From positions 33,963,239-34,027,238 of the forward strand of contig CM033405.1 in NCBI GenBank assembly GCA_019426215.1: a stretch of 64,000 nt of DNA, in the 5' to 3' direction. The notes under the pieces were generated by a model. It was not told the DNA's origin, ran no database searches, and was given only the letters and a program-made list of their open reading frames with translations. This document shows, in pieces, positions 47,097 through 59,079 of the stretch. Position 1 is the stretch's first letter. The number at the start of each line of letters is the position of its first letter. The stretch comes from Buddleja alternifolia. Lineage: Eukaryota > Streptophyta > Magnoliopsida > Lamiales > Scrophulariaceae. Position numbers and translations under genes: made by a program.

Positions 47097-48862
47097 TTAC
47101 AAAGCTCTCAATGATGAAATAAATTCAATGATTAGGTTTACCATCTGCTCATCATATGCTGGTCCTTCCATTTGGAAATGGCTCACTCCTTCGATTAGAT
47201 GTGTTTGAGTGCGGCCTGCAGCAGTCTTCAACTTGTTCTCGAGCTGTTTGACGCTCGTGAAACCGTCCCTTGTACCCATTACAAAGAGTTTAGGTTTTGG
47301 AGATTGTAGTATGGCCTTATGGTGCCTCCCGAAAAGAATAGAAGCAGTTAATCCAAAAGGATAACCTAAGCTAACATAACCGATCACTTCCTCAACCTGA
47401 TCAACTGCAGTGCCGGCAATTGGTGCACCTGTGGCCAAGAATAAGAGGGCATGTGTTTAGAGAGAGACATTCACACAGATAATCAGTGTGAGAGATAAAC
47501 ATAAACTGTGAGATCCATATCCTAAGGACATGAATCTCACAGTTTGTTTCTACGGTAATTCAATTCTACGAGTCATTTCGATCACAGCTCAAGAATTGCA
47601 AACAGAATACTCATTTCCACCAATTCAAGAAGCATGAGTTATTCATATTGCGAACTTCATTGAACATAGCCAATCAAACGAATATGATAAGAAACTGCAT
47701 CAGATGCATTCCGTCTGTAACTACATTACTCTTACGAAGTTTCAAGATACTATAACCAAAGAGTTCATCAAAAATAACGAAAAGTCGCCCACGATGAAGT
47801 ACAAGTATGCTAGTGACAAAGAGCTAATTAGAACATCATACTGAAGAGTTTCAGATGTAATTGGTATGCTTCAAAGTTCAAATAACATATCCAATTTAGT
47901 CTTAAACAGTTGGATTTGTACTCATCCACTTCATTTTTGGTTATTCATTAGAGATTACACTTAAATCAACTATTTCATGCTTCCAACTTAATTTGCAAGG
48001 CTAAAAGACGAACCAAACTATTTGATACTCAACTCGAGATCGATCGCTAAAAGCTCATTTGAACTCGGCTCATTAACATTTCAGACCAAGCTTGAAGAAC
48101 TTTTTATGATCGATTAGTTTTGAATCTCCGTTAAAGCTCGGCTCGATTAGTAAAAAAATAATAAAATATGTTGAAAAAATCAAGCTACAAGAGCTTGACT
48201 CGTGTGTGGCTTGATAAAAGCTCGTCGGAAGTCGGCTCGATTAACAATCAAATTAAGCTCAAACACAAATTTTGAAGCTCGATAATAGTTCAAACAAATT
48301 AAATAACAACTTATTTACAGCTTATTTACAGTCTAATTGCGGGGATCTTCCCATTCAAATTACCAAATTGAGATCTTGCGATTCAAATTCCCAAAAAATC
48401 CTCGAATTTATTACAATTTCCCCTTCTTCAACCAAATTCAACTTAAATTACACTACCAAAATCAGATCCAACAAAACTAAAATACCAAAAGAGTCAACAC
48501 AAAATACCCGCTGAAGATCCGACGAGGAGAATGCGGGCGGCGGAGAGGTTCCGACAAGCCCATTTGCACACCGAAACGACGTCGTTGACCTCCGCGAAGC
48601 CGGTGAGCGACGCGCGGCCGGTAGATTTTCCGACGCCGCGCATGTCGAAGGTGATCGCCGTCAGACCCCTATCGGAGAGCCGCCGTGCTAAGCCCTTCAT
48701 CAGCCCCTGGCATCCGCCCAGCACGGAGTACGGGTGCACCAGTACAATTACTAATTTGCCCTTGGGCTCCGAGGCGGGTTTGTAGATTCTGGCGTCCAGG
48801 GTGATGCCACCGGTGGACTCGATTGTACAAGTCTCCCTGCCGGTGGTACCACTGCTGCTCAT
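47097..48862 (-). CDS. Alpha/beta-hydrolase superfamily protein
   Basis: Two exons, 48508-48862 and 47097-47428, join inside the glycine codon of the nucleophile elbow, giving 228 residues. The fold is visible: LVIVLVHPYSVLGG (oxyanion region), AITFDMRGVGKSTG, the elbow VGSSAG with the catalytic serine at about residue 116, FVMGTRDGF supplying the acid, and GVSHFQMEG supplying the histidine. The catalytic triad is thus intact. The protein has no signal peptide and is probably cytosolic. The substrate is unknown; the family includes esterases, peptidases and acyl-transferases. The 1,079-bp intron (47429-48507) contains an AGCTCG-family repeat. The gene is short for the fold, lacking a large cap domain. 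Confidence 0.9.
48007..48325. repeat. AGCTCG-rich dispersed repeat in the hydrolase intron
   Basis: It contains 'gctaaaagctca', 'aaagctcggctcgattagta', 'ataataaaatatgt' and 'ttgactcgtgtg.ggctcgat'. The same words occur in the same order at 52408-52700. It probably belongs to the hAT-type AGCTCG family; borders are not resolved. Confidence 0.6.
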
Positions 48863-49509
48863 TTTTTATATTTTGTTTGTGATTTTTTTGAAGGTTAATT
48901 TATGGGGTTTTGATAGAGAGAATTATATGTAAGGTGATGTTGAGAGTTGTTGGGAAACATTCATTATTGTAAATTGGTGTTGGTTGGGGAGTTGAAAATT
49001 CCATTTTATTTTATTTTTTGGTAAAAGTCATTAAAACATTTCCTGTGTTATATCAAAAGTATTCAAAAAATAAAATAAAAAAAATCTTGTGTTATCGAGC
49101 TAAACACCCCTTATGTTACCTTTAGAATTATACATATTCATTACCGTAAACATTGTTAGTTTTAGAATTATGCATATTTATTACCGTAAAACATTATTTA
49201 GCGTATTGTTAAGATTAGTCTCTCTTATTATGTGTTTTATTTGATATTTTTTTTATTGGAAAAGAAATAAATAGTGTGAGCCGGCCCAAACTCGTAAAAA
49301 ACGTGAGCTGAATTGAGCTGAGTTGCGTGAGGAAAAAAAGTTGATGAGCTGAGTTTAAACTTGTAATACCCAAGATTAATAATTTTGAGTTTGAACCACA
49401 CTAATTTTAGTTCATAAGGCCCGATGAAGAGGTCCAATAATAAAGTTATTTCTTTTTGTCTATAGCAAAGAGTGTTTGTGATTGAGTTTTAAATAGGTGT
49501 TCTTCTACT
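48863..49509. other. Upstream region of the hydrolase gene; gene-free
   Basis: The first few hundred bases are the presumed promoter of the minus-strand hydrolase gene. The segment 'tta(g/c)aattatg/acatattcattaccgtaaa' occurs twice (about 49120-49150 and 49160-49192). A word 'gagctgaattgagctgagtt' lies near 49305. No gene was seen. Confidence 0.4.
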
Positions 49510-49695
49510 CAAGATCGGTTGGTACAATAGTATTCATTTTTTATTTTATGTAGAAGGTCCTAGGTTTGAATCCAAATTGCCATAAAGTGTGGTCCTCCCC
49601 TCTTTTATTAAACTAAATAAAGTCTTCATGGCTCAATTGATAACTACCAATCTGAATTTATCAGATTAAATATATAGAGTATTCCCTCCCTCTTT
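49510..49695 (+). mobile_element. tRNA-derived SINE, family 2, copy A
   Basis: It contains a tRNA-like head with an A-box-like GGTTGGTACAATAGT and a B-box-like AGGTTTGAATCC, then 'gtggtcctcc', 'agtcttcatggctca' and 'tttatcagattaaatata'. The same order is found at 55712-55895. The 3' end is T/A-rich with no clear poly(A). Confidence 0.6.
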
Positions 49696-50024
49696 AATTT
49701 AAATAAGTGTTCTTAATTTAGTAGAAAAAGAAAAAGTCGTGTTCTTCAATTCTCTTTAGAAATTATTTAGTCGCCTCACGTAAAACTTTTATTGTCCTAA
49801 GCTCCATTAGACTAACCACAACCCACTATTTAAGATCGATAATCGAATTTAAAAAATATAAATTTTTGAAAAGGTGAAAAAACTTTTAATAGTGCCTCTT
49901 AAGTCGATCAAAAGATGGGGCAAAGGGAAAAATGGAAAGTAAAAAACAAGGCAAATCTATAACAAAAGAACGCAAAACCATACACTAAGTACAAATTTTT
50001 GTCTATCACTTCCCTTCACAATTC

Positions 50025-53000
50025 CTATAACTTCCTAGTTCTTTTCTTAGCCGGTTTCGAAGCCGGAGTCTCGACTTCGCCCCTACCCCGTTTCCCGAGC
50101 ACAGGAGGAGGAGGCGGGGCGGCTCCTCTTTTAGGCGGCCTCCCAACATTCCTTTTCCCGGGGCTGCCCTTTTCCTTCGCTTGTCTCGTTTCTGAACTTC
50201 TCCTAGTATTATTAGCCGGCTCTTTTTTTTCACCACGCTTCCCACTCTCATTTTTCGATCCTCCTCCTTTTCCACTAGAACTTTCACTAGTCAAAGGCGT
50301 GTTTTTTAACGCGTCTAGCAAAACCCCATTATTAGATGATGATGAGCCGCCTTGCTTCATTCTATTCAAGAAATTGGCTGCGCCTCGTTTCTTTGAATCT
50401 AATGTCGATTGGTTCTTTTTGTTCTCATTCTTCTGCTCACTCGACCCTCCTCCTTTTCCCGTGTTTTTGACCGGTTCCACCACCGGAGATTTTTTGACAT
50501 TTTTCTTGGAGTTGGCTGAGACCGAAGGAAATCTATCTCTTGTTCTTTTCTTAGTGATTTTAGGCTCTTCGACGAGCTTTGTTTCCTTTTCCTCGACTTG
50601 CTCTTTCTTTTTATCAGATGCTTTTGCTGCAATTGAACTGCGTTTACGACAAACTATTAAAGAACCCGGGATTCTAGGCTTTAATATCAAAGACTGCGAA
50701 GGCTCGGGTTCGTCTTTCTTGGACATTGATAGGGATTGGAGTGAAATTTGTTTCCCAGATGACGATTCTGATTTGGCTTGTTTCTGAGACATCTCTTTTG
50801 ATATGAGCCGTCGGATCTCAGTGGCAGCATTGGCTTCTGAGGAATTTCGGGCGAAGAAGACGATGGCGTTGTTGACGAGTAATAAAAGATCGCGGAAGAA
50901 TTTAGCGGTGGAGCCTGAGTACCAGCCTTGTTTTAGCCTTGTTTCTATTGTTTCAAGATCCAAGTGCTGGAGAATGGTTTTCTGGTATTTTGAGCTTTCC
51001 TGCAGAGAAAGAAGCATTAGAAATGAGATGTCACATATATTTCATTTACCATAATCTATATAACTAATCAATTTACTTCATTTTAGTAAATTATGAAACA
51101 AGAATGCCTAAGAAATATAAAGAGCATGGTGCAAAACAAAATATAAGTTTATTACAAATGGGAATTGGGAAAATTATACAACATAGTACTAATTACATGA
51201 AACATTTGTCTCGTGAATATGCTTAAGCATACACCCCACTGGCATAACGAGTATAATTCACTTGGGTTCAGCTAAATTAGCTCGTAGACGGAAGTTCTAA
51301 GCTAGATCGGGTTTGGCCAACCATGCACCACTAGCATGACTAGTATACTTCACTAGCCATGCGCTTCACTCGAGTTCAACCGGACCAACTCATAAAGGAA
51401 AGCTCTAATCCGGATCAAGTTTGGTTTAGGGGTGTTCATCGGTTTTCGGTCCAAAACCAAACCGAAATTTCGGTTTTCCAAATTTCTGACCGAAGACACA
51501 ATAGAAAACTTAACAACCGAATTTTTTCGATTTGATTTCGATTGAACCGAATTTTCCGAAAAAGAAAAAAAAAAAAGAACTAGCCAAATTTAAATTTTGT
51601 CTCTCGCGTTTTTTTGTTTAAGATCGAAAAAGATTAATATAAATTATAATCAATTATAACTTTTAAAAGCATGCAATTCCAATGGATTTATTAAACTTCC
51701 AAAAGATGAAAACTATATGGAAATAATTAGATTTAATTTAGGGTTAATTTTAATTTCTTTTCTTTTTGAACTTATAATAAGTTGTCACTAGAAACACATT
51801 TTTTATACTTTTTGGTCTATATTATTATACTATATAAAATATAAAATAAAATAAAAATTCGGTTTCGGTTACCCGAACCTCAAAACCGATTTTGGTTTGA
51901 ACCGAATTTTCGATTCGATTTGGTTCAGGCGAATAACCAAATCGTGAACGCCCCTAGTTTGGTGAAGCAATAACACGTATAATTCACTTGCCGTTCAATT
52001 CACTTGTACACGGAAGTTCTAACCTGGATCGGGTTTAACCAACCCAAGCCATTTGTTATAATAACAAATGAGTTCTACTTGTCATGTAATTGCCGTAACA
52101 ATGATACGATTAGTCAAATTCGACCCGACCCAAATGGACGTGCAGGGTGTGTGAATGAGCTTAGGTCCAGTGAGATGGTCCCGGATAAAATTGCTGAAAG
52201 GGCCAAGAGAACACAATCTCATCCGCCATGTGTGGCTTGAGTAACGAGACCATTTTACCCCTGAACCTTAAACTAGCCATTTGATTAATAAAATAAATAA
52301 ATAAACAAAGTTGACTGGTCAATCAGAGGAAAAACTAAACCCTAGAAAAAATTAAATTACATACATATTTTATTCCAAATATTAAACAGGGTTGAAAGAC
52401 CAAATAGACTAATAGCTACACGATTCGAAATCGATTGCTAAAAGCTCGATAATATATCAAATCAAGATTAAACAACTTTTTGTGTGTTTGAATAAATTCG
52501 AAGTCAGCTCGAACTCGACTCTATTAATAAAATAATAAAATATGTAAAAAAAAATAAATTACTCAAACTCGACTCGTGTGCAGCTCGATTAAAATTTATT
52601 TGAACTAGATTCGATAAACAATCAAACCAACTTGAAACTCAATTTATAATAAATCAAAATAACAACTTATTCGGGTCGACACGACTAGTTTACGGCCCCT
52701 AATAGTAAACCTTTTGTAACTTATTAATAATAATTCAAAAAAACTCACCTGACTCCGGAGCCGCCGCTCAAAAACCGAGCCGAGTTTATGTGCTTTGATA
52801 GCCTGCAGAAAGTCAAATAACGGCTGCGATTCAACGGACAATCCTTTCACGGCACGAGATTGATCTTCGTGTTCACGTTCATCGCCACTCGTGCTCCCGC
52901 GCCGCACCTTATCATTTCCCTCCTCCTCCTCTTTTCTAGATCTACTGGCGGAGCTTTGAACATCGGAATTCTCCTTCGCCGCCGCCTCGCCGCCGTCCGA

Positions 53001-53938
53001 CTCAGCCTCCGATTCGACTAAACCGGCCGAGTCAGCCGCCGGTTCAGTCTTCGCCTTCCGGTCCGACTCCTCTTTCTCTATGCTATTGGAACTACCGTTG
53101 CAGGAGTCCTCTCGAACCGATTTCCGATCCGGTTCGGACTTCAACTCGTCCGGTTCTTCACTCGACTGTCCGGTTCGATCCTGCCGGACATCCTCCTCCG
53201 CCGTCCGAGTAGGCTCCGATTCTTTCTCGCCGGCTCTTAATTTCTCCGCTTCGAGATCTGTGGAATTCGATTCGTTCACCGACAACTGATCCTTCTCCAA
53301 TTCGCTGCCGGCGACCGGTTCTCCGCCGGTCTCCGGCGCCTCCGCCGGTTTAACATCTCTCACCTCTTCACTCTTCCTTTCTAGATCCGAATTGCTTTTC
53401 TCTCTCCTCGAGGCTCTCTCTCGCTCATCTTCCATTCTCTTCATCTTCAACTCCAACGACCTAAACAAACACGCACAAAATCAGATAAAATAGCTTCCTC
53501 CATTTCAACGATTTTCTCATGTTCAGATCTCTACAATCAAATCAATATATATACATATATATTCATATACACAGCAAACGAGTACTCGATGTTGAGATCG
53601 TAACGTTGCACTTCTCGCCGGAGTTCCGCTACTCTCAATTTCCTCAGCTCCTCCAGCAACGGCACGGATTCCTCCTCCTCGACGTTCGATTTATCGCCGC
53701 GGCCGTCGGAATCATCGTTCGGAGCGACGAAACGGCGTTTTAGGTCTAGATATTTCAGCCGGCACGTTTTGGCGGAGAGTGAGAGGTTCGGGTCGGAGGT
53801 CCTTTTCTGGAGCTCCGACGCGATTGATTCCCACGCGCCGGTGCCGTGGCGGTTGACGGCGAAGGCGAGGAGGAGCTCCTCCCAGGTTCCCCACGACGGC
53901 GAAACGTCGTCGTTCGCGATGCCGTCCGGTTTGGTCAT
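50025..53938 (-). CDS. SANT/MYB-like and bromodomain protein
   Basis: Three exons, 53586-53938, 52749-53460 and 50025-50999, join in frame to 679 residues. The N terminus has a SANT/MYB-like domain (about 14-75) with WGTWEELLLAFAVNRHGTG and WESIASELQKR. A long charged, glutamate/serine-rich region follows (about 125-320). The bromodomain spans about 325-430, split by intron 2, with HKLGSVFERRL, HLDLETIETRLKQGWYSGST and LLLLVNNAIVFF, including the conserved Asn-Ala near the acetyl-lysine pocket. The C-terminal third is lysine/serine/glycine-rich with AT-hook-like cores VGRPPKRG and KRGRGE. It is probably a nuclear chromatin reader. Arabidopsis At2g42150 and At3g57980 are the likely counterparts, from memory. 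Intron 2 (51000-52748) holds two transposon insertions. Many antisense open frames overlap and are shadows. Confidence 0.92.
51245..52060. repeat. Diverged direct repeats in the bromodomain-gene intron, split by a hAT element
   Basis: Words 'gtataattcacttg', '(g/c)acggaagttctaa' and 'ct(a/g)gatcgggttt' recur near 51250-51320 and 51977-52045. A weaker copy lies at about 51350-51425. The hAT element at 51427-51956 sits between the copies. Confidence 0.55.
51427..51956. mobile_element. 530-bp hAT-type element
   Basis: The left end TAGGGGTGTTCATCGG pairs with the reverse-complemented right end TAGGGGCGTTCACGAT. Flanking 8-mers GTTTGGTT (51419-51426) and GTTTGGTG (51957-51964) match at 7 of 8. 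The ends are full of 'accgaa/ttcggtt' words. No transposase is present. It lies in intron 2 of the bromodomain gene. Confidence 0.82.
52408..52700. repeat. AGCTCG-rich dispersed repeat in the bromodomain-gene intron
   Basis: It shares ordered words with 48007-48325 ('gctaaaagctcg', 'ataataaaatatgt', 'ctcgactcgtgtgcagctcgat', 'aacaacttat'). The right end reads TTTACGGCCCCTA, which reverse-complements to TAGGGGCCGTAAA, a hAT-like terminus. The left border is unresolved. Confidence 0.6.
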
Positions 53939-55711
53939 GGGAGAGGAGATTTAAAAATTGGTTCGGTGCGGTTCGTTGCGATGCGTATAGTTTTAAATAG
54001 ATTTTAGCTTTGCGGATTTATAGTTTTAGTCATCGTTAAAAGGTGGTGTGGATGTTGTTCAGAGAGGTCTAGGTTAGGGTTGTAATGTAATGTATTCTCC
54101 TCACGTCTTCTGTTAAAAACACAAATCTTCTTAACATTATTATTTTTTCCTCTCTCTCAATGAAAAAATGGCGTTTTAATTTAATTTATAATGTTTTCTG
54201 TTCCTGGACTGGGTTTTATACTGTCGACTCGTTTTCGCTTATATGGCTTGGCTTAGTTTTGTGATGTGGGTTATTTGACCCATACCCGGACATACCCCTG
54301 TTACAAGATCGGGTTGGACCTGACCCGACCCATTTATGGGTTGGATATTTTTATTCGACCTTCGGAATCATCCATGTGGTGCTCTAAGATCGTCCCCAAG
54401 TGGGTATACTCAGTTTGGTCGATATACCTCAAATATATAATAGCGAGCTAGAAGTTTCGATTTAAACTCTGATTAGACCCATATATAAATTACGATTTTT
54501 ATGTCTGGACCAATTTAATATATTGAATTACGTTAAATATGATACTCTTGATAGGTACATAAGCAGCTCTACCTTGAAGTGCAGTTTATAATCTATTTTT
54601 CTCCTGACTAACCCAGGTCGTTGGCCCTCATGAAATATGAACTTGATCATATAAATAGCCCCTACTATGTTTCATTCAAATATATTTCATATAATATTAT
54701 TACTTTTAACAGACGGTAGTTTTTAAAGTTATTGAATACATACTGATTTAAGCAATGGAAGTGCGGTCACCGATACCAAAAATTTGTAAAGCGAACGAGC
54801 TTGTGATTTCATGTATGATCCAAGGTAACTCGAATTGAGTTAGACCTAAATGAGGAACCGAACCTCGAGGCTGTGGACAAGGACAACTTGAATATTGACA
54901 TAGGTACATTTCGAGCCAGTATTTGGTTGGCTCAGCTCCTGCCCCGATCTATTTTGTTGGACAATAACTCATCTTTCGTTTCACCAAAATAAAATTATTA
55001 AATTATATTTTTGGACTTTATAATAATAATAATCTTCTGATATTTCACTCTCCAAAATGCTCATAAAGATAACAATTAAATGATAAATTCCAAAGCTTTT
55101 GTTCGGAAATTACTTTTTCTTATTTGAGAAGACGAAGGCACAATTCAATGTTTAGAAAAAGAGGTCAAAAGTTGATATTTTAATCATGCAAAGGGATTAA
55201 TTTGAAAATAACATTAGAACTTTATATATAAATAGTTGTGCTTCTTTCAAAGATGGGTTGAATTTGACATATTAATCGTCTCGGAAGTCGAAATTATCAA
55301 TATTATGAGAATATACATAAAAATAGACTTATTTTAGTCGGGACTGCCACCGCTAGCTCCTTGCATCCTTTTTGGCATTTGATAGTGGGATCTTGAACGT
55401 TAATTGTGTTTTTTTACATCTTTTGCAATGACAAAAAGGGCCTTTGCAAAACCATAAACAGAAGAGAGGAAACAAATATTTGTGTATATATATTGGTCTA
55501 TAGGTTTGCTTATTTACCTCACTTTTAATATGGGCCTACTATTATCATTGCCTATATAGCTCATACTAGTATAATTAAGTACAAAATGATCTTAGCCCAA
55601 TCCATTTCATTTTGAGGATACACTTTACACTTTTAGTAATAATCTAGGAAATTTCATTTTGGATCTTAACTAGTCGAGTTCAATCAATTACATAATAAAT
55701 CAATCTAATAC
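53939..55711. other. Upstream region of the bromodomain gene; gene-free
   Basis: The first part is the presumed promoter of the minus-strand bromodomain gene. The block 54260-54350 carries repeated 'gacccgaccc/ggttgga' words. Otherwise AT-rich with no gene recognised. Confidence 0.4.
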
Positions 55712-55895
55712 TTGTTGATCTAGTAGTATTCACCTCCTATTTTATGTTAGATGTTCAAGCTGCCACAAGTTGTGGCTCTCTCCTCCTTTATGAAGTTAGA
55801 TAGAGTCTTTATGACTCAAAATTATAATTATCAATTCGAGTTTATCGGACTAGATATGTAGGGTATCCTCTCCTCTTAAATTAAAAAAAAAAAAT
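55712..55895 (+). mobile_element. tRNA-derived SINE, family 2, copy B
   Basis: It matches copy A at 49510-49695 through 'agtattca', 'attttatgt', 'gtggctctctcctc', 'agtctttatgactca' and 'gtttatcggactagatat'. It ends in an A-rich tail 'aaattaaaaaaaaaaaa'. The internal promoter boxes are more eroded than in copy A. Confidence 0.6.
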
Positions 55896-56349
55896 TCATG
55901 GTAAATCATGTACCGCTATTGAATGGATGCTAGTAGTGTATGAGTCATTTTTGGCGACAGTCACAAGAAATTACCACCAGGCACCAAATATGTGTATGTA
56001 TAGCCCCACATGTTGGATCCATATATAAGAAGGGTGAAATCTCTTTGAATTTGACATTATAGTCATTTCCAAGACTTAGAGGTTGCACAAGACCCACACA
56101 ACACTCCTTGTATTTGGGATGTCATTTTCAAAATTTTTAAGTTTAATATTGTATTTCATATTTGCATTGGATTATACTCATCCACGCCGAGTGTATATAA
56201 TTTATAATTTTTAAAAAAATATATTGACAAATACATGCAAAACAGAAAATAATATAAAACTATAATGTTACAACAAAAGTCTGAACTATCAAGATATTGG
56301 TTTATACTGTATCTTGGAATCATATGACTCATATGGGACTTATCCATAA

Positions 56350-56533
56350 GCACAGACGGAGCCAGGGGGCGAGGCTGGTTGGGGCACTCGTTTCTCTCAA
56401 CTTTGAGAGAAAAAAAAATTGTCACCATAAACTTTTGATATTTAAAATCTTGTCCCCTCAAAATTTAAAAATATCAAGATTTTCCCTCTTTTTTGTATTT
56501 GCCCCCAACCCTAATACCTGACTTCGTTCTTGT
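56350..56533. mobile_element. Short hAT-like element, 'GACGGAGCCAGG' type
   Basis: The left ACAGACGGAGCCAGGGGG and the reverse-complemented right ACAAGAACGAAGTCAGG are similar. Internal 'aaaatatcaaga' and 'tttgcccccaac' words recall 6048-6385. Flanks CCATAAGC and CTATAACT match only partly, so this call is tentative. Confidence 0.45.
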
Positions 56534-57193
56534 CTATAACTAGTAATAAGCTAGCAAGAAAATATAATATGAGTTTTTTACTTTTAATTTAAACATAGAT
56601 TACTCAAATCCTGTTACATGATAAATGTTTGTACAAGTATACAATTATTTTGAATTAGAGCCAAACTAATATTAATTAGAACTTCTTAGTATATGCCCAG
56701 AAATAGTTCTAGCAAATATTTCTAATATTCTCAGACATCATAGGATAAAAGTCAAATAGTAGGCAACTAAAGCAAAAAAAGGCAAAACGAAATGATAAAG
56801 GTGTGTTTGCACGAAATCTTTTGAAAAAGAATAACTTAAAAGAACTTCTCAATTTCCCTCAAATTTTCTTTTTAATGTTAAGTATATGAAAAGGACAAAT
56901 TTGAGTTCAATAATGTAGTGAAAGGCTGTCATATGCTCTATCAATTCATCTTTCTACTAATAGTTTAATAGCACAACCTCGAAGAATTCTAAAAATCAAT
57001 ATGATATATGTGTTCCAAAAAATCAATATGATACACACACACATATATATTGTCATTTCACCTTTAGGTATGAGATTAATTTCTGAACACGGAACTTGTA
57101 TGATGAGATTTTATCACTCGCCTCATCTTGATTTTTTGGTGTCGAATGCACTAAAAATATTGTTCCTAGGTTTTTATAGAATTATCTGTCAAA
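56534..57193. other. Gene-free stretch
   Basis: AT-rich DNA with no supported gene. The word 'aaaaatcaatatgat' occurs twice near 56990-57030. Confidence 0.4.
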
Positions 57194-57198
57194 CACTA

Positions 57199-57747
57199 TG
57201 ATATACCATAATATGGTATCTAGGCCCATGAGTACTGATCAAGGACTAAGGCCCAATACAAAGCCCAAAATCCAATATAGAACCAAAGATGTGCGCTAAG
57301 TAACAGTAACGGGACGGGTCGTTCCCTGACCCGACCCCACGGCCTATGTCATCTACCATTCAATGGTACCACTTGTCACAATCTTACAAATGGCCACCAA
57401 CCATTCTGACAAAGTGCATGCGCTATAAATACCCCCTCATAACATTTATTAAGGGTTGAAATCTCTAAAATATTCTCTCTAGTTTTGGCCTCGTATATTT
57501 ATTAGTAACGAGTCCATAGACTGATAAGTACGATCTTATATATATAAATTCGGAAGTCAGAGTCGACTACCGAGTACGAGCCTAGTCATACACTCTAATA
57601 TAGAATTACGTTGACTTGATCTTGATTAGGTACGTAGGTAACTTAATTATTATTGAGTGCAGTCTTAAATCATCATCATCATACTCGTAGTAGGGTTCGA
57701 GTCCTTTTAAACTGATAAATTCGAGTTCCTGAATTTGAGTTAGATCA
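57199..57747. mobile_element. Solo LTR, copy 2
   Basis: It is collinear with 30548-31093 over its whole length: 'gcgctaagtaacagtaacgg', 'ctataaataccccctc', 'cctcgtatatttattagtaa', 'attacgttgacttgatc' and 'gagttagatca'. It begins TGATATAC and ends TTAGATCA. Flanks CACTA (57194-57198) and CACTT (57748-57752) match at 4 of 5. No internal region adjoins it. Confidence 0.82.
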
Positions 57748-58254
57748 CACTTGATATAAGACTAAATTCTACTTAGATTATAGACCTTGTTCTTGTTCCA
57801 AACTTCCAGTGTCGAACATGGGACATCTCGCTAAATGGATTGTTATGGACAAACCACTGAAGCAATCTTTCAGGTTTTTAGATTAGTAATTGTTCGTATA
57901 TGATAAATTATCAAAAAAGGAAAATTGTTCGTATATGATAGATCTCAAGTGAAACTTGGCACATGAATTGGTGTAATTATTCTCAAATTTCAAGTTCCAA
58001 TAACTTCTATTAATGACCATGAAATGAAGCCCACATCATTAGGGGTGCAAGTTAGACAAGTAGAGCATAACAATATATTCTTCAAATTTGTTTGAGTTTT
58101 TATCGAGCTTCAAATCTATTTTTGTTTGTTAATCAACCCTGATTCAAGTAACTTAATATTTCATTTTATTAATTTTTAACAAATCGAATCGAGTTTAGGC
58201 CGGACTTCAAAGTTTATCGAAAATAATGTCCAAGCTTGTCAGTTATATTAAACA

Positions 58255-58605
58255 GGGATAATTGCATAAGATCCCACATGTGATATGCGAAACCTGTACC
58301 AGACTCCCATGTGTTAATTTTTTTGCAAATCACCCTCTTGTGTTATTTTTTATTCTGCATATTCCCCCCTTTTTCGATTTTTTTTGGTGTTTTTTTCCAT
58401 TATAAATATCAATCCAAATGCATTTTTGCCCCAAACATGTTTATAATAGTTAAATAATTTAATTTGGGTTGGTGAAAAAAAAACACCAAAAAATGGGGAA
58501 TATACAAAATAAAAAATAACACAAGGGGTGATTCACAAAAAAATTAACCCAAGAGAGCTTAGCGCAGGTTTCGCATTTCACATGCGGGTCTTGTGCAATT
58601 TTCCC
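58255..58605. mobile_element. 351-bp Mutator-type foldback element
   Basis: The left end GGGATAATTGCATAAGATCC pairs with the reverse-complemented right end GGGAAAATTGCACAAGACCC, and pairing continues nearly to the centre ('atgcgaaacctg', 'ttaatttttttg', 'gtgttattttttatt', 'ttttttggtgttttttt'). Flanking 9-mers TATTAAACA and TATCAAACA match at 8 of 9. It looks inserted into an AGCTCG-type repeat (about 58040-58680), since 'caagctt/gagctt' motifs lie on both sides. Confidence 0.82.
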
Positions 58606-59079
58606 TATCAAACAAGCCAAGCCCGCCCAAGCAAGCTTTCAATGATAATTTCAATATGAATATCAAGTAATTTAATTTAATTTTCAGCTCAAGACATTAT
58701 GCTTGGAAAAATTATATCAAGGATGGGAACTAAACAAACAAATTGAGAACACAAGCTCTCAAGATTGGCAACTGTTCAGAATGCATGATAACTCAAACAC
58801 CATTAACAATATTTTGCATGAAATGAAATTCAAATCACTCTCATAGCTAAGCAATTTACACCATAATATTGAGTCATCAATCACGATCATTATCAAAACG
58901 TTCTCTATTATACACAGATGATTGTGATCGTACTCGGATTTCAAACGCCAAGACATTCGAAGACGCATGCATAATAAACTAGCACTTATATCTTTAGCAC
59001 AAAGCCATATAATTCAACTCAAAAACCTTCAAAATTTAAATCAAACAAAACAAAACTAACAACTTCCAATTCCATGACA

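Noticed and set aside
49999..50787. 262-codon open frame on plus strand
   Set aside because: It is the antisense shadow of the lysine/serine-rich last exon of the bromodomain gene; its Phe/Leu/Ser/Pro richness is the complement of that bias.
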